Source: Candidatus Poribacteria bacterium
Lineage (GTDB): Bacteria; Poribacteria; WGA-4E; GCA-2687025
DNA length: 64,000 bases
NCBI GenBank assembly: GCA_028818695.1
Contig: JAPPNK010000029.1
Location: 101,450 to 165,449 of the forward strand
Reading direction: 5' to 3'
This document shows, one piece after another, positions 45,496 through 52,986 of the stretch; positions within the stretch are counted from its first letter, which is position 1, and every line of letters begins with the position of its first letter. Made by a program: the position numbers and the translations under genes. The notes beneath the pieces are model-generated. The model did no database searches and had not been told where the DNA came from. It saw only the letters and a list, made by a program, of their open reading frames with translations.

Positions 45496-46292
45496 CTCAC
45501 TCCGCAAAACTCTTCATAATCGATCAGCTCCGTCACGGTCGGATTCTCGCCGCAGACGGGGCAGGCGGGGTCTTTGTGGAGAACATGCTTGCGAAAATCC
45601 TGCCTCAGCGCGTCGTAAAGCAACAGCTTCCCGACCAGCGTTTCCCCCGCGCCGAGAATATACTTGATCGCTTCCGCCGCCTGAAGCGAGCCGACAATGC
45701 CCGGCAGAACTCCCAGAACGCCCGCCTCTTGGCAGCTCGGAACCATCTCCGGCGGAGGCGGCTCTGGATAGAGGCACCGGTAGCACGGTCCCTGCGTCGG
45801 GTCAAACACGGTCACCTGACCCTCAAACTGAAAGATGCTGCCATGAACGACAGGCTTGCCGGTGAAGACGCTCGCGTCGTTCAGCAGGTAGCGCGTCGGC
45901 AGGTTGTCGCAGCCGTCCACCACAAGATCGTATTCGCGCAGGATTTCCATCACATTTTCGGAGTTGAGGCGCATTTTGTAAGGGACGACCTTCACATCGG
46001 GGTTGACCGCGTTCAGCGTCTCCTGCGCCGAGGCGACCTTAGCGCGTCCGACATCGTCGTTTCGATGCAGGATCTGCCGCTGCAGGTTGCTGAGGTCCAC
46101 CTCGTCGTCGTCAATGATGCCGATCGTTCCGACGCCCGCCGCCGCCAAGTACAGCGCCGCCGGCGATCCGAGGCCGCCCGCCCCGATCATCAAAACCTTC
46201 GCGTTCAGCAGCTTCGTCTGTCCGACTCCGCCCACCTCTCTGAGAATGATATGCCGGCTGTAACGCTCAATCTGCTCGTCGGTGAAGTTCAT
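45489..46292 (-). CDS. moeB: MoeB/ThiF-type sulfur carrier adenylyltransferase
   Basis: A 267-residue E1-like enzyme. ATP site GAGGLGSP is at 37-44, followed by IIDDDEVDLSNLQRQILH and the CxxC pairs of a zinc site (CYRCLYPEP and CPVCGENP). The segment CQEAGVLGVLPGIVGSLQAA is the usual conserved region. It would adenylate the C-terminal glycine of the sulfur carrier encoded just upstream; the two genes overlap by ATGA. There is no rhodanese domain, so sulfur must come from another donor, possibly the DsrE-like proteins. Confidence 0.94.
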   Translation of the reverse strand: MNFTDEQIERYSRHIILREVGGVGQTKLLNAKVLMIGAGGLGSPAALYLAAAGVGTIGIIDDDEVDLSNLQRQILHRNDDVGRAKVASAQETLNAVNPDVKVVPYKMRLNSENVMEILREYDLVVDGCDNLPTRYLLNDASVFTGKPVVHGSIFQFEGQVTVFDPTQGPCYRCLYPEPPPPEMVPSCQEAGVLGVLPGIVGSLQAAEAIKYILGAGETLVGKLLLYDALRQDFRKHVLHKDPACPVCGENPTVTELIDYEEFCGVRW

Positions 46293-46582
46293 CGCGCCGT
46301 CCCAGTTCCATTTCCGCCGGCGATGGCGGGTATGATCGAGACGACATCGTCCGGCTCCAGTTCGGTATCGGCGTTGTCTAGAAACCGTATGTCCTCGTCG
46401 TTGATGTAGATGTTCACAAAGCGTCGGACGGTTCCGTTTTCGTCGCAGATGCGCTTTTTGAGACCTTCGTAATTGCTCTCCAGGTTGTCGATCAGTTCAG
46501 CGATCGTGGCGCCGTCGGCTTCGACCTCGGCGTTTCCGTTGGTGAGGCGTCTCAGGGGCGTCGGTATCCGTACAATAGCCAT
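46289..46582 (-). CDS. Ubiquitin-like sulfur carrier (CysO/MoaD type) with C-terminal tail
   Basis: A 97-residue beta-grasp protein. I chose ATG 46582 because GGAAAGGAAG lies just before it. The fold is of the CysO/MoaD/ThiS kind: MAIVRIPTPLRRLTNGNAEV, ATIAELIDNLE, VNIYINDEDIRFL, DDVVSIIPAIAGG. The Gly-Gly that is normally the last pair is here followed by NGTGTAR. The carrier would need cutting after Gly-Gly before a thiocarboxylate can be made. The tail codons also contain the ribosome site and start of the moeB-like gene, so the tail may partly be a by-product of gene overlap. Confidence 0.92.
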   Translation of the reverse strand: MAIVRIPTPLRRLTNGNAEVEADGATIAELIDNLESNYEGLKKRICDENGTVRRFVNIYINDEDIRFLDNADTELEPDDVVSIIPAIAGGNGTGTAR

Positions 46583-46599
46583 GTTCTTCCTTTCCGCGT

Positions 46600-47136
46600 T
46601 CACGCTGGTTCAAGATAGCCTAATTCTTCAAGGACTTGGACGACCTTTGCCGCCGATTCGTTCACCGTTTCTCGGTCCGTATAGCAGACCGCTTCAGGGT
46701 TGACGGGCGGCTCATACGGGTCGCTAATGCCGGTAAAGTTCTGTATTTCGCCCGCGATCGCTTTTTTATAAAGCCCCTTCACATCGCGCTCAATGCACAC
46801 ATCGATGGGGCTGTTGACATACACCTCGACGAAATTTTTGATTTCGTTTCGGGCGTATTCGCGCGTTTCGCGGTATGGGGAGATCGCCGCGGCGATGCAG
46901 GCGGCGCCTTGGCGGGTGAGCAGTTTGCAGACAAACGCAATGCGCTTGATGTTCGTGTCCCTATCCTCTTTGCTGAAGCCGAGTCCTTTGCTTAGATTCT
47001 CGCGTATGACGTCGCCGTCCAGTATTTCAGATTGGACGCCGCGTTCGTCCAGCATTTCAGCGACGCGCTGCGAGACGCTCGTTTTTCCAGACCCGGAGAG
47101 ACCAGTAAACCAGATGGTGAAGCCTTTTTTCTTCAT
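46600..47136 (-). CDS. cysC: Adenylylsulfate kinase
   Basis: A 178-residue APS kinase. The P-loop is GLSGSGKTS at 12-20. LDGDVIRENLSKGLGFSKED is the APS-binding region and VYVNSPIDVCIERDVKGLYKKA follows. It makes PAPS from APS. No sulfate adenylyltransferase gene is present in this window. It is separated by 25 bases from cysH. Confidence 0.96.
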   Translation of the reverse strand: MKKKGFTIWFTGLSGSGKTSVSQRVAEMLDERGVQSEILDGDVIRENLSKGLGFSKEDRDTNIKRIAFVCKLLTRQGAACIAAAISPYRETREYARNEIKNFVEVYVNSPIDVCIERDVKGLYKKAIAGEIQNFTGISDPYEPPVNPEAVCYTDRETVNESAAKVVQVLEELGYLEPA

Positions 47137-47161
47137 GCGTTCTTTCTTCGCGTTGTTCGTT

Positions 47162-47902
47162 TTAAGTTGGCGGAAGCGGCTGCGTTAGATGGATGCCGCA
47201 TTCCGTTTTGCCTCTGCCTTTCCATCGGCCGGCGCGTTCGTCCTCGCCGTTGAGAACGGGCAGCGTGCAGGGCCAGCACCCGACGCTCGCGTAGCCTTGG
47301 TCATGCAGGGCGTTGTAGGGTATGTTGTGTTTGCGGATAAATTCCCATACCTGTTCCGACGTCCATTCAGCCATCGGGTTGATTTTAATCATACCATGCC
47401 GCGCGTCCCATTCGACAACTTTGGCGCCTCGGCGGGTCGCCGCTTGGCTCTTGCGGATGCCTGTAACCCAAGCCTCCATGCCCCTCAACGCCTTTTCAAG
47501 CGGCGCCACCTTGCGCATATAGCAGCAGTAATCAGGGTCGGCGCTGTACAGCTTCGGACCGTATTTTTCCGCCTGCTGCTCTACGGTCAATTCAGGGCGT
47601 ATATGCCGTATCTGGACGCCGTACCGCTGCTCCAATTTTTGCGCGATTTCTGCCGTTTCTTCAAATTCAAATCCCGTGTTGATATGGACGATCGGGACGT
47701 CCGCGCGGCCAATTTCGGCTAAATGGTGAATCACGACGTTGGTGCTAGGGCCAAAATTGGAAACGACCGCCAGCTTCGGATGGTATCTCTCGACGCCCCA
47801 CTGGACAATGCTCTGGGGCGTTTCATTCTGCAGCCGCTCGGCAAGCTGGGATGCGTTCTCTTCGTCCCGCCTGGGAGCGGCGCGTTCGCGCGTCTCGTTC
47901 AT
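47162..47902 (-). CDS. cysH: Adenylylsulfate/phosphoadenylylsulfate reductase
   Basis: A 246-residue CysH. It has VSNFGPSTNVVIHHL, the loop HINTGFEFEET, CCYMRKVAPLEKAL and SVGCWPCTLPV. The CC plus CxxC pairs are the four ligands of a [4Fe-4S] cluster, which points to use of APS rather than PAPS. TECGIH carries the catalytic cysteine. The product is sulfite. The start overlaps the cysK stop (ATGA). Confidence 0.95.
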   Translation of the reverse strand: MNETRERAAPRRDEENASQLAERLQNETPQSIVQWGVERYHPKLAVVSNFGPSTNVVIHHLAEIGRADVPIVHINTGFEFEETAEIAQKLEQRYGVQIRHIRPELTVEQQAEKYGPKLYSADPDYCCYMRKVAPLEKALRGMEAWVTGIRKSQAATRRGAKVVEWDARHGMIKINPMAEWTSEQVWEFIRKHNIPYNALHDQGYASVGCWPCTLPVLNGEDERAGRWKGRGKTECGIHLTQPLPPT

Positions 47903-48822
47903 TCAAATATCTCCGATAGGCTCAGGTACCGGTCTCCAGTGTCTGCTAAGATTGTAACGACGCGCTTGCCCGATCCGATCCGCTTAGCGACGCGCAGGGC
48001 GGCGGCCGCGGCGGCTCCTGAGCTCATTCCTGTCAGCAAGCCCTCCTCCTGACCTAAGGCGCGCATCATCTCATACGCTTCTTTCTCCTCAACGGTCTCG
48101 ACGCTATCGATCAGATCGGCGTCCAGCGCTTCAGGTATGAAGCCCGCGCCCAGCCCGTCAATTCGCGTTGGATCGATCGGTCCGCCGGAGATCGCGGGGC
48201 TGACGCTTGGCTCAACGGCGACGATCTCCGTCTTCATGCCGCGTTCTTTTAAAGCGCGCGCGACGCCGGTGAGCGTGCCGCCCGTCCCGACGCCGCACAC
48301 AAAGGCGTCCATGCGGCCGTCCGTCTGACGGATGATCTCCTGCCCTGTCGTCAACTGATGGGCGGCGGGGTTGGCAGGATTGGAAAACTGGTTCGGCATA
48401 AAAGCGTTCTTTTCGGCGCGGGCGATCTCCTCCGCTTCCCAGATGGCGCCCGCCATGCCGTCGGAGGCGGGCGTCAAGACCGCTTCGGCGCCGAAGGCGC
48501 TTAGCAGCGCGATTTTTTCTCGGCTGATGTTGTCCGGCATCGTCAACACGGCGCGGTAACCTCTCGCTTTTGCGACGACCGCAAGCGCAATGCCCGTGTT
48601 CCCGGCGGTCGGCTCTACAATGATGGAGCCTCGGCGGACGGCGCCGCGCCTCTCGGCGTCCAGTATCATGGAGAGGCCGATGCGGTCTTTGACGCTGCCG
48701 CCTGGGTTGCGCATTTCGAGCTTCGCCAACGTCTCAGCCGAATCGGCGTCGGTCAGGTTGTTTAGCGTCGTCATCGGCGTTTCGCCGATCATGTCCAGCA
48801 CGCTGCGGTAAAACTTTTTCAA
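47899..48822 (-). CDS. cysK: Cysteine synthase A type
   Basis: A 307-residue O-acetylserine sulfhydrylase. It has LDMIGETPMTTLNN, the PLP lysine in NPGGSVKDRIG, TAGNTGIALAVV and the C-terminal GMSSGAAAAAAL. I place the start at TTG 48822, with GGGGAAA upstream and the family's usual N-terminus (KKFYRSVLDMIG). An ATG at 48879 is in frame but lies upstream of the predicted transcription start near 48861. It is the first gene of the ten-gene sulfur operon. Confidence 0.94.
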   Translation of the reverse strand: MKKFYRSVLDMIGETPMTTLNNLTDADSAETLAKLEMRNPGGSVKDRIGLSMILDAERRGAVRRGSIIVEPTAGNTGIALAVVAKARGYRAVLTMPDNISREKIALLSAFGAEAVLTPASDGMAGAIWEAEEIARAEKNAFMPNQFSNPANPAAHQLTTGQEIIRQTDGRMDAFVCGVGTGGTLTGVARALKERGMKTEIVAVEPSVSPAISGGPIDPTRIDGLGAGFIPEALDADLIDSVETVEEKEAYEMMRALGQEEGLLTGMSSGAAAAAALRVAKRIGSGKRVVTILADTGDRYLSLSEIFE

Positions 48823-48867
48823 TCCGTTTCCCCGGCGCCGGGAGGGGATATACAGCTCCACGTAGAA

Positions 48868-48913
48868 ACGATAGAGCATGGACGGCGTCAGGTCAAGTAA
48901 ACCTGCTTGACCT
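48868..48913 (-). promoter_or_regulatory. Promoter and operator-like palindrome of the cys operon
   Basis: On the minus strand TTGACC (48896-48891), a 17-base spacer and TATCGT (48873-48868) make a promoter. The -35 box lies inside a perfect inverted repeat, AGGTCAAG (48890-48897) and CTTGACCT (48906-48913), with an 8-base spacer. A regulator bound there would touch the -35 box. The regulator is unknown. Confidence 0.55.
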
Positions 48914-48918
48914 TATGT

Positions 48919-49012
48919 CTTTAGTTGGGACATGTCGGCGGGCGGATGCAGACGCTTTCTGCGGCGCCTCTAGATTCCCGCTTGCGCGGGATGACGGTCT
49001 TGTTGGGGACGC
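48919..49012. repeat. MITE-like repeat, second copy
   Basis: This matches 16928-17028 along about 95 bases, including CTTTAGTTGGGACAT at the left, GCGGCGCCTC in the middle and the palindrome ATTCCCGCTTGCGCGGGAT. One A of the palindrome is lost. It lies directly upstream of the cys operon palindrome. Confidence 0.6.
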
Positions 49013-49041
49013 CTAAAATTTCCGCAATGGACGGGTTCAAT

Positions 49042-49641
49042 CTATGAAGCCGCCCTCTCCTGCGCCGCCTCGCGCACATGCCAGGCAGGGTCATGCGCCA
49101 ACCGCCGCGCGATGAGATCGATGAATGCGGTGTCTTTTGAGGCAACTGCCATCGAAATAGAAGCCTGCCGGATGTAAGGATCCTCATGCCGGCAGAACCG
49201 ATCGGCGAGCTCTTTGGCGTCCTTCGGAGAAAGGCGGGCTAGACTGAGAAGCGCGCGCCGTTTGCAGTAGTCGTCGGGATCGCTAAGCCCCTTTCGAAGC
49301 AGCGTTTCAGCCTTCCGACCGGCGCAACTCAGTACGTCATACGCCTGCCATCTAGTAGCCCTGCGCTTCGATTCTGTCAAGAGACATAAAACGGTCCAAC
49401 ACCGCTCTACATGCGCCCTTGCGTAATCCGCAAGGCATTCGCCCTCTTTAGAAATCGCCCAGCATTTGTCAATATAGTCGACATCCTCTGAGCCTGGAGA
49501 CGGCTGCGTCATCTTCTGGACGGCGGAGTCCATCAAGAGGCTCCATCTCGGATAATCCGATTGCCATCCCTCGTCGCTTTGATCAGCGGTTGCCGCCCAT
49601 TTCTCCCAGTCGTTGTACAATCGCGCAATGCCGCTGCTCAT
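49042..49641 (-). CDS. HEAT-repeat protein
   Basis: A 199-residue helical protein without a signal peptide. The second half has HEAT/PBS-lyase-like repeats (AETLLRKGLSDPDDYCKRRA, LADRFCRHEDPYIRQASISM, IARRLAHDPAWHVREAAQER). The first half is helical and unfamiliar. HEAT repeats bind other proteins. The partner is unknown. Confidence 0.8.
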   Translation of the reverse strand: MSSGIARLYNDWEKWAATADQSDEGWQSDYPRWSLLMDSAVQKMTQPSPGSEDVDYIDKCWAISKEGECLADYARAHVERCWTVLCLLTESKRRATRWQAYDVLSCAGRKAETLLRKGLSDPDDYCKRRALLSLARLSPKDAKELADRFCRHEDPYIRQASISMAVASKDTAFIDLIARRLAHDPAWHVREAAQERAAS

Positions 49642-49662
49642 AGCGTCCCTCCCGTCGCTGCG

Positions 49663-50703
49663 TTATTCGTCGTCATCTGATTCTTCCGGGTATTTCTCAA
49701 CCGGGCTGAAAATATCTTCGTGCTCGTTGACAACGCCCAAGTTCAACTCAACCCGTTTGAAGTTATGCTCGTTCCCTGTCCCGATTTTACGTATCCGTTT
49801 ATGAGTGCCATAAACAGGCGTCAGCATTAGCTGAATTTTTTGCTGAACTTTTGTCAGCTCCTCATTCAATTTCTTCGCTTCGTTTTCTGAAAAATCGCCG
49901 CTTGCAAGACGAGACAGCAGTTCGGTTTCCTTCCGCTCTGCCTCATAATAATTGCGCCGCCCTTCTTCCGTGAGCTTGCCTTTCCTCTTAAAGTTGATGA
50001 CAAGCTCCATTGGCGCAATCATGTTGTAGATCTCGCCGTTCGGCAACTCAACTTTGTGGTAAAGCACAGATTCCGGCAATCTGCCTGCGCGAACCAACAA
50101 CGATAACGGCTCTTGCCCCTCCACCGACCATATCGGGTCCATTGCTTCTTCCAGAGCCGCGTATTTTTCATCCTCCCCAATTTTAGTCATCACGTTCTCT
50201 AATGCATCCCATCCGAGACTTCGGATCTTTCGATCCTCGCGAGAGTAGCCAAACTCTCCTAATTGCGCGTCCTTCCCAGTGAGATACTCTTCATCCATCA
50301 TAGCTTCCCACTCCGCTTCCTCCTTCGTCAATGGTTTAGGAGATTTGGCGTCTTCGGCGTACAACCTTTCAAATTCTTCGGCAACCAACTTGGCGAAGTA
50401 GTTCAACGTTTCCTCGCGCGATCCAAAATGGGTCGGAATCTCCGCGTCGGAGTTCGTTTTTTCAGCCGATTCGTTCGTGGAATCGGACATTGAATCGGCG
50501 ATTTCCGATTCAGAACTTGGCTCCTTTGGGGCGACCACGGGCGATTGCCGGTCATGCGCCTCCGCCCCGCCTTCGGCCGCCGCGCCCTGAGAAGCGGAGT
50601 CGCCCGCTTGGCGGTTGAGCAGCCGTACTAGCGCAACTGCCAACAAGCAGACCGTCAACAATGAAATGAGCGTAACAGCAACCGCTCGGTGTCGTTGATT
50701 CAT
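49663..50703 (-). CDS. Membrane-anchored protein of unknown function
   Basis: A 346-residue protein I do not recognise. It has one N-terminal helix (AVTLISLLTVCLLAVALVRLL), a Ser/Glu-rich linker (about 35-95), then a mostly helical charged domain (FAKLVAEEFERLYAEDAKSP; NEELTKVQQKIQLMLTPVYG) and an acidic end EESDDDE. In style it resembles the protein at 61660-63165 (N-terminal helix, charged body, acidic end), without clear sequence identity. Confidence 0.7.
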   Translation of the reverse strand: MNQRHRAVAVTLISLLTVCLLAVALVRLLNRQAGDSASQGAAAEGGAEAHDRQSPVVAPKEPSSESEIADSMSDSTNESAEKTNSDAEIPTHFGSREETLNYFAKLVAEEFERLYAEDAKSPKPLTKEEAEWEAMMDEEYLTGKDAQLGEFGYSREDRKIRSLGWDALENVMTKIGEDEKYAALEEAMDPIWSVEGQEPLSLLVRAGRLPESVLYHKVELPNGEIYNMIAPMELVINFKRKGKLTEEGRRNYYEAERKETELLSRLASGDFSENEAKKLNEELTKVQQKIQLMLTPVYGTHKRIRKIGTGNEHNFKRVELNLGVVNEHEDIFSPVEKYPEESDDDE

Positions 50704-50930
50704 CGCATTGATTCCTTTCCATCAGCTCTCCGAGGCGCGCTTCGGTTCAAAAATGCGCGCCATGTCATCTTTTGCGCCATGAACGGTTGTTTCGCTCCCA
50801 AAACACAACGTTCACACCCATATTATAAACGAAATTCAATGCGGCCGCAACCGTTATGAGCGGCAGGGCAGCTCCTGAAGGCGACGGCACTGACCAGAGA
50901 CGCATATGGACGGAGCCTACGACGCCTAAG

Positions 50931-50950
50931 ATTCCCGCCTGCGCGGGAAT
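50931..50950. repeat. dRS3-like palindrome in the 50704-51007 gap
   Basis: ATTCCCGCCTGCGCGGGAAT, a perfect-arm palindrome followed by GACGG, as in the other copies. The rest of this 300-base gap holds no gene that I can support. Confidence 0.6.
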
Positions 50951-51007
50951 GACGGTTTGGGCAGCAGACGCCGCCCGCATTCTTGACGCGGACGGCGTCT
51001 GGAACCG

Positions 51008-51844
51008 CTAATCGACCTTCTTCTGCACGCTTATCGAAAGTCCGATCTTGGGCTTCGGACGTTGACCCGATTGGACATCCCACAAAATGACACAGTCAAG
51101 GATAGAGTCCGATTCCAGGGTCGCGTCGTCAGAGAGAATACGAATCGAATGAATTGAGTGGCGCTCCGCTTTTAAAGAGGACGTCTGCAGCCCGACTTTC
51201 ATCCTCGCTGCGTCTAGGTTTTTCTTCTTTTTTGCCATGGTTTTCTCCTTCATGGGTTGGCTGGGCATGTTGGAATCGATGCGGTCAAGTTTGGGTTCAA
51301 TCCTCCTTTCCGCTCCTGTTCGTTCTTTTGCGTATGCGGCTTCTTCCGCTTCATACAGCTCTTTGAGACGCGCTTTCACTTCGGACACTTTCCGTTTCAC
51401 CGTCCCGATCGGCATCTTCAAGGCCTCTGCGATTTCAGCAAGCGCGTAGTCATACACAAAGCGCAGCTCCGCCAGCGTCCGATCCTCGCCGCGCAGCCTG
51501 TTGAGCGTCTCAAGAGCGAACGGGTCTTCCGGTTCCGCCCATTCGCGCGCGTCTCTCACCTCGGCGAGCTGGACAGGATCCATGGTCTGCTCCACGCGCC
51601 GCCGCTTCGACCTGTGAAAGTCGATGATGCGGTTTTTTGCGATCCAGAACAGCCATATCTCCAGCTGGCTCACGTTTCGGAGTCGGCTTCTATTCTTCCA
51701 TGCCTGCGTCAGCGTCTCTTGCGCGATGTCCTTCGCGTCCTCATCCGACGAAACGCGATTTCGAATATACCGATACAAACGCTCCCAGCCGCCGCTGCCG
51801 TAGCCGTATGCTTGAAAAGCTTGCCTAACAATGCCGTCGTTCAT
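51008..51844 (-). CDS. ECF sigma factor with in-frame C-terminal extension
   Basis: A 278-residue frame. Residues of about 1-175 are an ECF sigma factor: region 2 with DAKDIAQETLTQAWKNRSRL and LFWIAKNRIIDFHRSKRR, region 4 with LAELRFVYDYALAEIAEALK and PIGTVKRKVSEVKARL. A linker leads into a 76-residue segment starting MAKKKKNLDAARMKVGL (from 51238). That ATG has a good AAGGAG ribosome site 7 bases upstream and no stop lies before it. So the tail may be both a domain of the sigma factor and a separate short protein. The ATG 51844 has GAGAGG upstream; the longer frame to 52210 is shadow sequence. Confidence 0.85.
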   Translation of the reverse strand: MNDGIVRQAFQAYGYGSGGWERLYRYIRNRVSSDEDAKDIAQETLTQAWKNRSRLRNVSQLEIWLFWIAKNRIIDFHRSKRRRVEQTMDPVQLAEVRDAREWAEPEDPFALETLNRLRGEDRTLAELRFVYDYALAEIAEALKMPIGTVKRKVSEVKARLKELYEAEEAAYAKERTGAERRIEPKLDRIDSNMPSQPMKEKTMAKKKKNLDAARMKVGLQTSSLKAERHSIHSIRILSDDATLESDSILDCVILWDVQSGQRPKPKIGLSISVQKKVD

Positions 51845-51925
51845 CGCGGCCCTCTCTACCACGTTATCGACTGACGGAATGAATTGGTTCAAATAAAATG
51901 CAAACCGGCATGGCGGCTCTTCTAG

Positions 51926-51953
51926 ATTCCCGCTCCCCGCCTGCGCAGGAACG
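51926..51953. repeat. Degenerate dRS3-like repeat
   Basis: ATTCCCGC followed by CTGCGCAGGAACGACGG, with an insertion between the two arms. It lies in the 127-base gap upstream of the ECF sigma gene. Confidence 0.4.
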
Positions 51954-51971
51954 ACGGAAGCGGGCGACAGA

Positions 51972-52418
51972 CTAGAGGCGCAGCGGCCGTTCGGGCGACT
52001 CGATATGCGCGCGGCGGCGATTCCGTCCGACAATTTCCAACTGAACGCGAACGGCGTTTTTTGGCAGCAGCTCTTCTGCCCGGTCCGCCCATTCCACGAC
52101 GGCGACGCCTTCCGCCCCCAAAACCTCGCCCCCGCCGATGTCGAGCAGATCGTCCGCGCCGGCGAGCCGGTATAGGTCCAGGTGGCGCATGGGGAACGGC
52201 TTGCCTTCAAGCGGGTATTCGCGCATGAGGATGAAAGTCGGGCTGCGGACGCGCGCCGCGGAACCCGCCCCGCGGGCGATGCCGCGCGTCAAGCATGTTT
52301 TGCCCGAACCGAGCTCGCCAATCAGCGCGACCACATCGCCCGACCGCAGCTGACGCCCGATGCGTTCGCCCAGCGCCTCTGTTTCTTCAGGCGAGGCGGT
52401 CTCCACAATTGCGCTCAT
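51972..52418 (-). CDS. tsaE: tRNA threonylcarbamoyladenosine biosynthesis ATPase TsaE
   Basis: A 148-residue P-loop protein. Walker A is GELGSGKTCL, followed by VRSPTFILMREYP and HLDLYRLAGADDLLDIG, all typical of TsaE. It works with TsaB/TsaD to make t6A37 in tRNA. I place the start at ATG 52418, which overlaps the purE stop (ATGA); 52442 is possible. Confidence 0.95.
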   Translation of the reverse strand: MSAIVETASPEETEALGERIGRQLRSGDVVALIGELGSGKTCLTRGIARGAGSAARVRSPTFILMREYPLEGKPFPMRHLDLYRLAGADDLLDIGGGEVLGAEGVAVVEWADRAEELLPKNAVRVQLEIVGRNRRRAHIESPERPLRL

Positions 52419-52957
52419 TCCTTGCGCGTGTAGTTTTTCCATCCGAGCTCCTGCAGGCGCGCGTTCTTGCCGCGCACGCCGTCCTCTAGACTTTGCGTGT
52501 GTTCCCCCAGGAGTTGCGCGAGCCGTTCGTCGCTTAGCGCCAGTATCTGTATCGCCAGGAGAGCCGCGTTGCGCGCGCCGCCGGCGCCGACCGCAAGCGT
52601 CCCGACCGGTATGCCGGGGGGCATTTGCACCGTCGCATAGAGCGCGTCCACGCCGTTCAACGGCCCGCCATCGATGGGGACGCCGAGGACGGGCAGGTTT
52701 GTGTGCGCGGCGACGACGCCCGCCAGATGCGCCGCCCTCCCCGCTCCGCAGACGACGACGCGCAAACCCCGTTCACGCGCCGAATCGGCGTATTCAACCG
52801 CTAAACGCGGCGAACGATGCGCCGACAGGACATGCAACTCAAACGGAACGCCGAAATCTTCCAGCGTCTGCGCCGCCTGCGACATGACCGGCAGGTCGGA
52901 ATCGCTTCCCATCAGAATGCCGACAAGCGGCGCCGCAGCGTTATGTTCTTTAGGCAT
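52415..52957 (-). CDS. purE: N5-carboxyaminoimidazole ribonucleotide mutase
   Basis: A 180-residue class I PurE. GILMGSDSDLPVMSQAA and ELHVLSAHRSPRLAVEYA are the active-site segments, and GAGRAAHLAGVVAAHTNLPV follows. It converts N5-CAIR to CAIR. It lies between purD and tsaE. No purK is seen in this window. Confidence 0.96.
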   Translation of the reverse strand: MPKEHNAAAPLVGILMGSDSDLPVMSQAAQTLEDFGVPFELHVLSAHRSPRLAVEYADSARERGLRVVVCGAGRAAHLAGVVAAHTNLPVLGVPIDGGPLNGVDALYATVQMPPGIPVGTLAVGAGGARNAALLAIQILALSDERLAQLLGEHTQSLEDGVRGKNARLQELGWKNYTRKE

Positions 52958-52986
52958 CTATTTTTACTCTCTGTTGATGTTGATGT

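Noticed and set aside
48823-48879. ATG 48879 as cysK start
   Set aside because: The predicted transcription start lies downstream of it and the extra residues do not match the family. TTG 48822 fits better.
51845-52210. Long N-terminal extension of the ECF sigma factor
   Set aside because: It lies over tsaE and a repeat and gives low-complexity sequence. ATG 51844 has its own ribosome site.
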